From: Candidatus Zixiibacteriota bacterium | GTDB lineage: Bacteria > Zixibacteria > MSB-5A5 > GN15 > JAAZOE01 | DNA: 64,000 nucleotides | Reading direction: 5' to 3' | Assembly (NCBI GenBank): GCA_023138975.1 | Contig: JAGLON010000017.1 | Coordinates: 62,001-126,000, forward strand | Shown: positions 1 through 9,113 of the stretch, piece after piece | Layout of the letters: every line of letters starts with the position of its first letter | Numbering within the stretch: the first letter of the stretch is position 1 | The notes under the pieces: generated by a model | The model's database searches: none | Told to the model about the DNA's origin: nothing | What the model saw: the letters and a program-made list of their open reading frames with translations, nothing else | Made by a program: the position numbers and the translations under genes

Positions 1-604
1 TCATATCCTCATAAGGATTGACAATATCGCCTGAGGTATTATCCCTCCCAGAATCTGAAGGGACATCCCAATCGAGAAAATAGCCAAGGGCAACGTTATT
101 CTGTGTTTCATCGGTATTATTATAGAACCGGAATCGCTGGACAATACCCTCACACGTATCCGGGGCAGTCGGAGCAAAGTACTCTAAAATACATCCAATT
201 GAAGAATCTGCCGTGATAAACTCACAAGTCGCTATAACCATTGCCGGATCAGAAATTGAATCAATGACCACATCGCTCAGCGGTATTAAGGCGTTGCTAT
301 CACCCGGTTGAGTATCATACATGTGATAAATAAGAGTATCAACCCCATTAAAACGAGCAACTATCGGAGTACCAACATTCAAATAGATTGACGCATTCGT
401 CTCAGTTGAAAATGTATCACAGTCATCTATATAATCGAGAGATGCGTCTTCGGTATTGTTACTTATAAGTCCCGAATTATAAACCCTGAGACTTTTGCAG
501 GCTGTTGAAATAACTCCATCCTCAGCAGAATACGCTGATGAAATAGTAAAAAGCATTAATATAAATAAGAGAGAAAAAGCCATTGAGACTAATCTTAATA
601 ACAT
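1..604 (-). CDS. Secreted dockerin-family paralogue, partial (N-terminal part)
   Basis: This gene runs off the left edge, so only about 201 N-terminal codons are present. The frame is open throughout, and it was omitted from the ORF track, probably because it has no stop in the window. It starts MLLRLVSMAFSLLF, a signal-peptide-like segment ending near SSAYSA, and an AAGGAG ribosome site precedes the ATG. The mature part closely matches the next gene (for example GVISTACK and DASLDYIDDCDTF), so the two are tandem duplicates on the same strand, 37 bp apart. A C-terminal dockerin like that of its neighbour would lie outside the window. The biochemical function is unknown; an extracellular surface protein is the likely location. 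Confidence 0.8.
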   Translation of the reverse strand, partial: MLLRLVSMAFSLLFILMLFTISSAYSAEDGVISTACKSLRVYNSGLISNNTEDASLDYIDDCDTFSTETNASIYLNVGTPIVARFNGVDTLIYHMYDTQPGDSNALIPLSDVVIDSISDPAMVIATCEFITADSSIGCILEYFAPTAPDTCEGIVQRFRFYNNTDETQNNVALGYFLDWDVPSDSGRDNTSGDIVNPYEDM

Positions 605-641
605 ATTTAGCTCCTTGCTAAATTACTTACCAGCATAAATA

Positions 642-1895
642 TTAATCGATATGACCACAGCGGGGGAACGGACCCTGCTTAAATGAATACCAAAGAATAC
701 GAATGGCATCAGCGACATTTACCAAGCCATCATTATTAGCATCAGCCTCAGACATACAGCTCGGCGCAGGACCGCCCTTAAACGAATAACTAATAATATA
801 TACCGCATCGCCGACATTGGTCGGGCCGTCACCGTTAGCGTCACCGCCCGGTAGGGAACAGCAGGTTCCTTCAACGATTCCGTGATTTTCTGCCCACAGG
901 CATGTCTTATCCTGTTCATCATGGAATTCCGTTAAACCTGTTTTTCCGGTTGATAATACCTGGAAAACCTCTAAAGTATCTACAGGGCCAAAAGAATAAT
1001 TCACACCAAAGGTAATCAAGGTCGATAAATCCACCGCAATAGAATCAGGACTGGAGGAAGAGTACTGACTATAATCCCATTCATTCCACATCAAATCAAA
1101 AACCGGTCCGGCCGGCAACGGGGCTTCAGCTCCAAACGGCCCGGTATCATAAATCCATGTCGCATTGTCAAGCGTCATTCCATTTTGGGGATAATAATAA
1201 AGATACTTTATCCCGGCGAAACGATCATCTTCGAGTTGTCCGCAATCACCGTTGGTAGTATTATCATATTCATATCCCTGTTGATAGATAGTACCACCAC
1301 TCCAGCCTATGAAATCGGATGTATTGTCGAGCCCGGAATCAGAGGGAACATCCCAATCGAATAAACAACCGAATGTGACATAGGTCAGTGTTCCATCAGT
1401 ATTATTATAGAACCTATATCGCTGGACAATACCCTCACACGTATCCGGGGCAGTCGGAGCAAAGTACTCTAAAATACATCCAATTGAAGAATCTGCCGTG
1501 ATAAACTCTGTCGTGGCTATAATCATCGTAGGATCCGATATGGAATCAATCTCAAGCGGAGCAACCGGAAGAAAACTATTATCCGACAGCAAATTATTGC
1601 CATATAAATGAAACAGTAGCGTATCGGTCCCATCGACACGGCCAACCAGCGGCATCCCATAAGAAAGATATATTGAAGGATCAGTTTGACTCGTAAACGT
1701 ATCACAATCATCGATATAATCAAGCGAAGCATCAGCCGTATTCAGCCCGCAACCGCCATAATTATTAATAGCTAACCGTTTACAGGCAGTTGAGATAACA
1801 CCCTCCTCGGGAGGATCGGCCATACCGTTCGATGACAAAAGAGATAATATTAAAATTGAAGCGAGGAAAATAATAGTCACGGAGCGAAGTAACAT
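642..1895 (-). CDS. Secreted protein with C-terminal dockerin-type repeats
   Basis: The 417-residue protein begins with a clear signal peptide (MLLRSVTIIFLASILILSLL, cleavage probably after SNGMA). About 320 residues follow that I cannot assign to a catalytic family; they are rich in Asp, Thr and Tyr and look beta-structured. Residues about 350-417 form a dockerin-like pair of calcium-binding repeats (GDANGDGPTNVGDAVYIISY and ADANNDGLVNVADAIRILWY). An AGGAGG ribosome site precedes the ATG. It is the better-preserved partner of the partial paralogue downstream and is divergent from the pseudopilin cluster. It is probably exported and held at the surface or in a complex through its dockerin. 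No enzymatic motif was seen. Confidence 0.85.
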   Translation of the reverse strand: MLLRSVTIIFLASILILSLLSSNGMADPPEEGVISTACKRLAINNYGGCGLNTADASLDYIDDCDTFTSQTDPSIYLSYGMPLVGRVDGTDTLLFHLYGNNLLSDNSFLPVAPLEIDSISDPTMIIATTEFITADSSIGCILEYFAPTAPDTCEGIVQRYRFYNNTDGTLTYVTFGCLFDWDVPSDSGLDNTSDFIGWSGGTIYQQGYEYDNTTNGDCGQLEDDRFAGIKYLYYYPQNGMTLDNATWIYDTGPFGAEAPLPAGPVFDLMWNEWDYSQYSSSSPDSIAVDLSTLITFGVNYSFGPVDTLEVFQVLSTGKTGLTEFHDEQDKTCLWAENHGIVEGTCCSLPGGDANGDGPTNVGDAVYIISYSFKGGPAPSCMSEADANNDGLVNVADAIRILWYSFKQGPFPRCGHID

Positions 1896-2101
1896 ACATC
1901 CTCCTGAGGATTACTATATTTTTTATAAAATGGGAATCTGTACTACTCCCAAAAGCTTATGGTCAAGATACAATCTAATCTAATTTATGCAAATGATATT
2001 TTCCTGTCTATGTTCAGATAAATCAATCCCTTATTGGGGTAAAAGATTCGCCTTAACTTCCGATAGTGTAATAAGGTACCATAAAACTATCAGGGAGACG
2101 T

Positions 2102-2860
2102 ATGCCCAATTTCCGGTCTCAGAGCGGATACACATTGATTGAACTTATCATCGTGATAATCATCCTGGGGATTCTTGCCGCCCTTGCCCTGCAACCGATG
2201 GAAAACGTGACGAATCTGGTCCGCACTGAGGAAACCATGAAGGAAATGGACAAGCTGGCCCTGGCTATAGCGGGAAACCCGGCTTTGTTGTCAAACGGAA
2301 TCAGATCTGATTATGGCTATGTAGGTGATATTGGTGCCTTGCCTCCCAATTGGAATGCTCTGGTCACTAATCCCGGAGGATATGCAACCTGGAAGGGACC
2401 ATATATTCAGGATGAATTTGCCGCTGGAGCCGGAAATATTGAGTTTAAAAACGATGGCTGGGGAGTTCAATACTCTACTCCGGCCAACTATAGTTTTTCC
2501 TCAACCGGAAGCGGTGAAGCCATAACAAAACTTGTCGCACACTCTACCGCTGATATTCTTTATAACAAAGTAACGGTTAACATCACTGATTTGGACTTTT
2601 CTCCACCCGGAATAGACAATGTTGATTCGGTACGCTTTTTACTGTCCTACCCCAATGGCAGTGGTGGAATTACAACAAGGGCATTAAACCCAGCCAAAGA
2701 CGGCTCGGCTGTTTTTGATTCGGTACCGGTTGGAATACATACTCTACGGGCGGTTTATATACCTGACAATGACACTATAACCCGAAAGATAAATATAAAT
2801 CCCGGTCAGGATTACTATGGGGATATTCAGTTTTTTGCTAATATCTGGGGTGAGATTTAA
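2102..2860 (+). CDS. GspG-like type II pseudopilin, paralogue 1
   Basis: A 252-residue prepilin with a short leader ending in Gly and the class III signal GYTLIELIIVIIILGILAAL, including the conserved Glu5. Residues about 35-140 hold a conserved block (SDYGYVGDIGALPPNWNAL, then YATWKGPYI) also found in the next three genes. Residues about 155-250 look like a carboxypeptidase-regulatory-like or Ig-like beta domain (PNGSGG, DSVPVGIHTLRAVYIPD). A prepilin peptidase should cleave after the Gly. No pilus assembly ATPase, platform protein or peptidase is nearby, so the cluster relies on machinery encoded elsewhere. A GGGAG ribosome site precedes the ATG. Its stop codon overlaps the start of the next gene (TAATG), which suggests translational coupling. 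Confidence 0.85.
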   Translation: MPNFRSQSGYTLIELIIVIIILGILAALALQPMENVTNLVRTEETMKEMDKLALAIAGNPALLSNGIRSDYGYVGDIGALPPNWNALVTNPGGYATWKGPYIQDEFAAGAGNIEFKNDGWGVQYSTPANYSFSSTGSGEAITKLVAHSTADILYNKVTVNITDLDFSPPGIDNVDSVRFLLSYPNGSGGITTRALNPAKDGSAVFDSVPVGIHTLRAVYIPDNDTITRKININPGQDYYGDIQFFANIWGEI

Positions 2861-4971
2861 TGACTAAGGTCGCAAAAAATAGCGGTTTTACGCTAATAGA
2901 AGTACTGATGGTAATTATTATCATTGGTATTCTGGCGGGTATTGCGGCGGAATCATTGACCGAATCAGTTGACAATATGCGAGAGATAGTAACCGAGCGT
3001 GAAATGGAAATGCTTTCCCGGGCAATCGTTGGTAATCCGGAAACAATGATGGCCGGGCATCGCTCAGATTTCGGATATGTCGGCGATATTGGAGCTTTCC
3101 CCCTAAATCTGCAGGCTCTTTACACCAATCCAGGCAGTTACTCAACCTGGAGCGGGCCGTATATAGCTCCCTCGTTTGTACAGGACAGTACTAATTTCAA
3201 GCTTGATGAATGGGGAGTTCCTTATTCATACACTGGCGGTATTACTATAACTTCATCAGGAAGCGGAAGTAATATCACAAATAAAATAGCTCATTCAAGT
3301 TCCGACTATTTACAAAATACAATCAACGGTACTATTCTGGATGCTGCCAACAATCCCCCCGGGGCAATATACATGAACTCGGTTGACGTTGTGGTTACCT
3401 TTCCCAATGGCTCCGGCGGCATGAACAGCAGATCCTATATTCCAAATTGGAACGGATCATTCACACTCGATTCGATTCCGGTTGGGACACATTTATTACA
3501 GCTGATATATACGCCTGAGGTTGATACGCTGACCCGTTACCTGACGGTTCTCCCCCGGCATAAAAGTAAACCATCATACCGGTTCGCATCGGCCTACTTT
3601 ACTTCGGCGGCATCGCTGAGCGGCGATTCTATTATAATATCAACTGTAGGAAACGCTGCCCTTGGTGGAGTAAGTTTCGCAGATGACGACCTGATCAAAT
3701 ACGACCCCAATACCGATGTCGGCGCAATGTTATTAGATGGTGGTTTAGTTTACAATGCCAACGAAAACACAACGGCGGTTCATATTCTTGCTAATGGACA
3801 TTGTCTGTTGTCAACCAATACTTCCGCAACCATCGGCAGTTTATCCTTCGACAAAGATGACATTGTCGAGTACGATCCAGTTGCGGGCACAGCGACTATG
3901 TTCCTGGATGGAAGTACTTTATTCTCGGCGTCTGAAAACATCAACGCCTTGCACCTTCTTCCCAGCGGTCACTTACTGCTGTCAACGGAAAACGCGGCCA
4001 CTGCCGCAGGGCTAAGCGTAGAGAAAGAAGACATCTTCGATTATGATATTATAGGTAATTCTGCAACGCTTGTGTTAGATGGCAACTCCGTATTCAGTGG
4101 CGCGGCAAATATTAACGCGGTACACATGTTAGATAACGGCAATCTGGCAATATCCACTAAAGCTAACGAAACCATTGGCAGCCTAAGTTTTGGCAATGAG
4201 GATATCATTGAGTTTGATACCGCAACCGGCATTGCCTCTATGTACTTCGATGGCGATGTACCATTCGGAACATCCAACGAGAACATTGACGCCCTTCATC
4301 TTGGTCCCGGTACTGGCGATGTGAGCGCTTACTCTAATGGCTTTGTGGGGCACTGGAAATTGGACGAGTCGAGTGATACGACCGCGGCAGATGCATCAGG
4401 TAATATCAATCATGGTATCCTGCACAACTTCGCCGGGACTGAATGGACCACAGGAAAACTGGATGGCGCTCTCGAGTTTAATGGGACCAATGATTATATT
4501 GAGATACCGCATGCGGATATTCTAAATGGGACAACTCAGCTTTCTTACTCTGCCTGGGTATATCCGCACAACTGGAGCGGAACTCGTCAAGTCATGGCCA
4601 AATCAGTTCACGGTGGAGGAACCAATCGGGCTCAGATGGGTATTTTCTCAGAAAGCAATAGAATATGCGGCCGGGCCGAAACCGTCGGCGGGCGAAAAGA
4701 TATCCGAACAAGCCTGACGAACTTAAATGAATGGGCACATATCGCGATTGTGTTTGATAGCGTTAGCTTCAAGCTGTATGTCAACGGAGTGATGGCTGAT
4801 TCCCTGACATTCTCAAATACTTCGCTTATACAGACCACGGATATGATCTGCATCAGTAAACGGGTCGGTACGCCCCAGTACTATTTTGACGGTCTTATCG
4901 ATGACGTCAGAATATATAATGTTGCCATTGCGCCATCCGTAGTCCAGACGCTTTACAATATGGGGAATTAG
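2860..4971 (+). CDS. Giant pseudopilin with internal repeats and LamG-like tail
   Basis: A 703-residue protein that starts as a GspG-like prepilin (GFTLIEVLMVIIIIGILAGI). It shares with its neighbours the block SDFGYVGDIGAFPLNLQAL and the beta domain ending in DSIPVGTHLLQLIYTPE. Residues about 260-487 contain four tandem repeats of about 56 residues with the pattern 'DDIxEYDxxxGxATMxLDGxxxFxxxENINALHLLxxGHLLLST', which resemble beta-propeller blades. Residues about 490-703 look like a LamG/concanavalin-type domain (GHWKLDESSDTTAADASGN, then DGLIDDVRIYN). A typical GspG has about 140 residues, so this is a much enlarged, probably surface-displayed, binding pseudopilin. Its ATG overlaps the previous stop. 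The ligand is unknown. Confidence 0.85.
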   Translation: MTKVAKNSGFTLIEVLMVIIIIGILAGIAAESLTESVDNMREIVTEREMEMLSRAIVGNPETMMAGHRSDFGYVGDIGAFPLNLQALYTNPGSYSTWSGPYIAPSFVQDSTNFKLDEWGVPYSYTGGITITSSGSGSNITNKIAHSSSDYLQNTINGTILDAANNPPGAIYMNSVDVVVTFPNGSGGMNSRSYIPNWNGSFTLDSIPVGTHLLQLIYTPEVDTLTRYLTVLPRHKSKPSYRFASAYFTSAASLSGDSIIISTVGNAALGGVSFADDDLIKYDPNTDVGAMLLDGGLVYNANENTTAVHILANGHCLLSTNTSATIGSLSFDKDDIVEYDPVAGTATMFLDGSTLFSASENINALHLLPSGHLLLSTENAATAAGLSVEKEDIFDYDIIGNSATLVLDGNSVFSGAANINAVHMLDNGNLAISTKANETIGSLSFGNEDIIEFDTATGIASMYFDGDVPFGTSNENIDALHLGPGTGDVSAYSNGFVGHWKLDESSDTTAADASGNINHGILHNFAGTEWTTGKLDGALEFNGTNDYIEIPHADILNGTTQLSYSAWVYPHNWSGTRQVMAKSVHGGGTNRAQMGIFSESNRICGRAETVGGRKDIRTSLTNLNEWAHIAIVFDSVSFKLYVNGVMADSLTFSNTSLIQTTDMICISKRVGTPQYYFDGLIDDVRIYNVAIAPSVVQTLYNMGN

Positions 4972-4972
4972 A

Positions 4973-6376
4973 GTGCTTCAGGCGGTTAACAACAAGCATG
5001 GTTTTACATTGATTGAGCTGATAATAATGGTCGTCATTATCGGCATATTGGCCACCATCGCGGTGCAGCAATTAGGTTCAGTGGCAGAGAACGCTCAGGT
5101 TGAAGAAACAATGCGGGAGATGGAAGAACTTTCCTGGGCAATTGCCGGCAACCCGGAACTGAAGAGCAATTTCATCCGCAGCAATTTCGGGTATGTCGGC
5201 GACGTCGGAGCCCTCCCCCCCAACCTCGATGCGCTGGTAACCAATCCCGGCAGCTATGCAACCTGGAACGGCCCGTATATCCATAATAGTTTCCAGCAGG
5301 TTTCCAATGACTTCAAAAATGATGCCTGGCAAACCGAATATATTTATTCTGGAGGGGTTACAATTTCTTCCACTGGTTCGGGAAGTAATATAGAAAGACG
5401 CATCGTCAGATCCATCGGTGATCTCATTCGCAATACTGTATCTGGAAATATATATGATCTTGATGGTACCCCTCCGGGTTCTGATTACGAGGACTCCGTA
5501 ACTATCAGCCTGACGATTCCCAACGGCTCCGGTGGAACAACAGCCAAAAGCACAACACCAGATCAAGGCGGATATTTTTCATTTGACTCTATCCCTATTG
5601 GCAACCATGACATTTTAATTGTCTATGAACCGGATGATGACACACTCAGCCATTTTGTATCAGTCCTACCCGGATCTAACCCCTATAGTGAGTATCGGCT
5701 TGTGGCAAATGTCTGGAATAGGGTTAGCGATGTAACTTATGGTCTTATCACCTATTGGAAACTTGACGAAGCTTCCGGGACGACGGCATCTGATGATGCC
5801 GGAAGCAATCCCGGGACTTTAACGAATATGGCTGGTAATGAATGGACAACTGGCCAAGTAGATGGCGCATTGTATTCCGACGGCAACAATGATTTCGTGA
5901 TACAGGACACTCCTTCCGGTCTGCCGATTGGCAATACCTCACGCACTCTTTGTTTCTGGGTAAGATACAACAGCTATCAGAATGGTCGCGTGTTTGGCGG
6001 CTATGGTAATGATGACGACGGCGAGAACTTCCAGTTGGGCATGGACTACTGGGGCAATGACCGAATCATGTTCTATGGCGGGAGTAATGCGGTCGATTAC
6101 GAAACTAATCTCATCGCCTCGACCTATTGCGACGCTCAATTCCATCACTTTGCTGTGACCTACGACGGATCGGAAGTGAAGATATTTGTAGATGGTACAG
6201 CCAGGGATTCAGTATTACGAAACTTGAACACAGTCCTGGATGATATCTGTCTTTGCGGGGAGGTGGCGAGTGGATCATGCGACAGGTTGTTTGATGGAAC
6301 GGTTGATGATTTTCGGATCTACAATCGCACGCTGTCAGATTTCGAAATCCAGAACTTATTTTATTTGGGGAAATAG
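4973..6376 (+). CDS. GspG-like pseudopilin with LamG-like C-terminal domain, paralogue 3
   Basis: A 467-residue prepilin starting at GTG, one base after the previous stop. The prepilin signal is GFTLIELIIMVVIIGILATI. It keeps the family block (SNFGYVGDVGALPPNLDAL, YATWNGPYI) and the beta domain (PNGSGG, DSIPIGNHDILIVYEPD). Residues about 255-467 form a LamG-like jelly roll (TYWKLDEASGTTASDDAG, then FDGTVDDFRIYNRTLSD), similar to the tail of the preceding protein but without its four internal repeats. It is very likely co-transcribed and translationally coupled with its neighbours. The LamG domain suggests carbohydrate or protein binding at the tip or surface of a pseudopilus. The target is unknown. 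Confidence 0.85.
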   Translation: MLQAVNNKHGFTLIELIIMVVIIGILATIAVQQLGSVAENAQVEETMREMEELSWAIAGNPELKSNFIRSNFGYVGDVGALPPNLDALVTNPGSYATWNGPYIHNSFQQVSNDFKNDAWQTEYIYSGGVTISSTGSGSNIERRIVRSIGDLIRNTVSGNIYDLDGTPPGSDYEDSVTISLTIPNGSGGTTAKSTTPDQGGYFSFDSIPIGNHDILIVYEPDDDTLSHFVSVLPGSNPYSEYRLVANVWNRVSDVTYGLITYWKLDEASGTTASDDAGSNPGTLTNMAGNEWTTGQVDGALYSDGNNDFVIQDTPSGLPIGNTSRTLCFWVRYNSYQNGRVFGGYGNDDDGENFQLGMDYWGNDRIMFYGGSNAVDYETNLIASTYCDAQFHHFAVTYDGSEVKIFVDGTARDSVLRNLNTVLDDICLCGEVASGSCDRLFDGTVDDFRIYNRTLSDFEIQNLFYLGK

Positions 6377-6378
6377 AA

Positions 6379-7113
6379 ATGAATCGATGGTATAGAACTG
6401 AACGTGGATTCACACTTGTAGAAATCGTACTCGTGGTAGTTATGCTTGGAATACTCGCTACTATCGCGACAATGAATTTCGCGACTACGGTCGATACGGT
6501 TAAGCACGAAGCGACTCTGATGGAACTTGAGGCTATTGCTAAGGCTATTACCGGCAACCCCAACGTTATTGTCAACGGCGTCAGAGCTGATTTTGGCTAT
6601 GTTGGAGATATAGGCGCTATCCCTCCTAATCTCGATGCCCTGATAAATAATCCCGGTTACGCGACCTGGGACGGTCCCTATCTTGAGCACGGCCTGACCG
6701 CCAGTGATTTTAAACGAGATGGCTGGAATATACCTTATATCCTGTTAGATACTATTATCCGCTCCACCGGTTCTGGTTCCTCAATAGATAAACTCTTCGC
6801 CCGCAATACCGCGTCACTGCTGGCTAATTCGGTTTCCGGATATATCAATGATGCCAACGGCGACCTCCCGCCATCCCCCTTTACCGATTCGGTAAGAGTA
6901 ATCATTACTTATCCCGGAGGCAGCGGTTCACTCGCATCGGCGACCACCTCGCCAAATGACAAGGGCTTCTTCAGCTTTGCTAATATGCCGATAGGAAATC
7001 ATTCCATACAGGTAATTTATCTCCCCGATAACGATACTGCCCAATATTTTGTTTCTGTAAACCCCAGCTATGCGACCCATTTACAAATCTCCTTCGCATC
7101 CGATTTATGGTAG
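6379..7113 (+). CDS. GspG-like type II pseudopilin, paralogue 4
   Basis: A 244-residue protein with the prepilin signal GFTLVEIVLVVVMLGILATI, the shared block (ADFGYVGDIGAIPPNLDAL, YATWDGPYL) and the C-terminal beta domain (YPGGSGS, NMPIGNHSIQVIYLPD). It lacks a LamG tail, like paralogue 1, so the two short forms bracket the two long ones. It starts three bases after the stop of the preceding gene and is the last of the four-gene unit. Expected to be processed by a prepilin peptidase and assembled, or to act as a minor pseudopilin, in a type II secretion or type IV-like filament whose machinery is not in the window. Confidence 0.85.
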   Translation: MNRWYRTERGFTLVEIVLVVVMLGILATIATMNFATTVDTVKHEATLMELEAIAKAITGNPNVIVNGVRADFGYVGDIGAIPPNLDALINNPGYATWDGPYLEHGLTASDFKRDGWNIPYILLDTIIRSTGSGSSIDKLFARNTASLLANSVSGYINDANGDLPPSPFTDSVRVIITYPGGSGSLASATTSPNDKGFFSFANMPIGNHSIQVIYLPDNDTAQYFVSVNPSYATHLQISFASDLW

Positions 7114-7236
7114 CATAAAAAAAGCTTGCATAATAGACCATATTTTCTATATTTCTTATAGAAATCATTTTTAAGCCCACTTCATTTTTCTTTTGTTATT
7201 GATTCCTCACAACACATTTATATTGAGGAGGGGAGT

Positions 7237-8868
7237 ATGCTTAATTCATTTTTAGTTATTATCATTTTATTGACAGTATTTTGCTTTGCTGGTGCATCGG
7301 CCGACGAAACCTTACTACCGGACAGCTGCGATAATATTTTACCCGGTGACGTCAATAGCGACGGCTTGCGCAATTACTCTGATGCGCTTGTGCTAAAATG
7401 GTTCCTTTGCTATGGTGGAGATGCGCCCGATCCACTGGCCAACGGCGATGCCAATGGCGATTGTATCATTGACTGGGACGATGTCCATTATATCGTTGCT
7501 ATGCTTAACAATATGGGCCAATTCCATCTCGATTGTACCTGCGTCGAGCCGGACATCGAAGAATGTCCCGATAGTTGTGCCAACCAAAGGCCCGGTGATG
7601 CTAATTATGATGGGAATATCAATGTTGGTGATGCAGTATACATGATGAGTGTCATGAAATCCGGCAACCAACAATATCTTCCCGCCAATTTTGACCTGAA
7701 TGGTGATTGTATATTCAGCTATGCAGACATATTATGGATGACCGGTCCGTGCCCGCCGCCAGGTCCTTGTTATACCGTACTCTGTACATGTAACGAAGTT
7801 TTCAATTCGTTTTACGACTCGTGCGATAACCAATTTCCCGGTGATGTTAACAATAACGGAAATATTAATGCCTATGATATCGACGAACTTGAGGCATTCT
7901 TATGCGACACAGGGGATTACCCCGGGGCAAATGGTGATGTCAACGGTGACTGTGTTATTGATTTCAATGATATCTATCATCTGCACGATTACGTTTATAG
8001 AAACGGTACGCCTCCCGTAGACTGTACATGTCTTGAACCGGCAACCGGAGCATGCCCAGAAGATTCTTGTCTCTCACAGTTTCCCGGCGATGCTGACAAC
8101 AATGGCTACATTAACCGGGATGATATCAATTATTTAATCGATTTCTTATCGGCTGGAGGACCTCACCCGGGCTCAAACGGTGATGTGAACGGCGACTGTA
8201 TTATAGATGGCAATGATATCAATATTCTTTGGGAGTACTATTTTTCCGACGGTCTCGGACCGGTTTACTGCACCTGCCTTGATCCGGAAACAGGCGAATT
8301 CTTTGCCGATTCATGTGCCCTGCAATTTCCCGGCGATGCGAACAGTGATAATCTTCACTTGTTTGATGATTTCTTTTTCATGATACAGTTTTTCTGTGGC
8401 GGACCACAACCAGAACCTTTATCCAATGCTGACTTTAATGGAGATTGTGTCATTGACTCGATGGATGTTGCCTTGCAAGCCCAAGCAAGAGATAAGGGCA
8501 TGCCTGTTAAACCTGTCGATTGCACTTGCCAGGAACCTGTTATCGGCGATTATTTTCAGGACCCCTGTTTTGGGAGTCTAGTAGGTGATGCCAATGGTGA
8601 TGAAGAATTAAACCTGGCCGATGCGGTCTATATCATCAATTTCTCATTCCGGGGCGGCCCCGAACCAACCCCATATGCATACTATAATGGTGATGCCAAC
8701 TGCGATTGTGCAACCAATGTCGGCGATGCGGTGTTCCTTATCAATTACATCTTCAGCGGTGGTGATGCCCCTTGTGATTGCGAAACTTGGCAACAGAATT
8801 GCCCTGACAATTGTGGACGTATTACTGCAAATTGGCTCTACTGGAATTGGGAACTATACATTCCATAG
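7237..8868 (+). CDS. Secreted protein built of six cysteine-rich dockerin modules
   Basis: The 543-residue protein has a signal peptide (MLNSFLVIIILLTVFCFAGA) and then almost nothing but dockerin modules. Six units of about 80-85 residues each start with DSC or DPC followed by a first calcium loop (PGDVNSDG, PGDANYDG, PGDVNNNG, PGDADNNG, PGDANSDN, VGDANGDE) and a second NGDC-type loop. The first five end in a CTC motif and the sixth in CDC. The regular cysteines suggest disulphides within each module, so the protein folds outside the cytoplasm. It has no catalytic domain, so a scaffold, adaptor or calcium-dependent surface-layer role is more likely than an enzyme. A GAGGAGGGG ribosome site lies before the ATG, and a strong terminator follows. 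Confidence 0.85.
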   Translation: MLNSFLVIIILLTVFCFAGASADETLLPDSCDNILPGDVNSDGLRNYSDALVLKWFLCYGGDAPDPLANGDANGDCIIDWDDVHYIVAMLNNMGQFHLDCTCVEPDIEECPDSCANQRPGDANYDGNINVGDAVYMMSVMKSGNQQYLPANFDLNGDCIFSYADILWMTGPCPPPGPCYTVLCTCNEVFNSFYDSCDNQFPGDVNNNGNINAYDIDELEAFLCDTGDYPGANGDVNGDCVIDFNDIYHLHDYVYRNGTPPVDCTCLEPATGACPEDSCLSQFPGDADNNGYINRDDINYLIDFLSAGGPHPGSNGDVNGDCIIDGNDINILWEYYFSDGLGPVYCTCLDPETGEFFADSCALQFPGDANSDNLHLFDDFFFMIQFFCGGPQPEPLSNADFNGDCVIDSMDVALQAQARDKGMPVKPVDCTCQEPVIGDYFQDPCFGSLVGDANGDEELNLADAVYIINFSFRGGPEPTPYAYYNGDANCDCATNVGDAVFLINYIFSGGDAPCDCETWQQNCPDNCGRITANWLYWNWELYIP

Positions 8869-8881
8869 AAGTATATTTCGC

Positions 8882-8920
8882 GAACAACCTGCCGGTTAGA
8901 TCCCGGCAGGTTGTTCTTTT
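8882..8920 (+). terminator. Rho-independent terminator after the dockerin-module gene
   Basis: A 14-bp perfect stem (GAACAACCTGCCGG paired with CCGGCAGGTTGTTC) with a 7-base loop is followed by TTTT. It lies 13 bp after the stop of the dockerin-module gene and separates it from the protease gene. Confidence 0.85.
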
Positions 8921-9015
8921 AGTTCTCATTCTTGTTTTCAGGCTACCTATAGAATAGTTAGCAAAACATTTGTGTTAAATCGAGAAGTTACAGTATTTAT
9001 TGTAATATTTATCCT

Positions 9016-9043
9016 TTGACAAATCGGCCTCAGTGCGTATATT
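9016..9043 (+). promoter_or_regulatory. Sigma70-type promoter for the M6 protease gene
   Basis: TTGACA (9016-9021), a 16-base spacer and TATATT (9038-9043) lie about 70 bp upstream of the protease ATG. The boxes match the housekeeping consensus well. This was read by eye and no start site is known. Confidence 0.55.
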
Positions 9044-9113
9044 TATTTACCCGCTAAATACATCGATAAGACAATTTGATAATCATCAGATTAACCGTTA
9101 TTGAGGTAGTCAC

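Noticed and set aside
5078-5566. 162-residue antisense ORF within the third pseudopilin
   Set aside because: Shadow of a well-supported gene on the other strand.
7237-8868. Tandem DNA repeats or a CRISPR-like array in the dockerin gene
   Set aside because: The periodicity is at protein level with diverged codons; there are no identical repeats with spacers.
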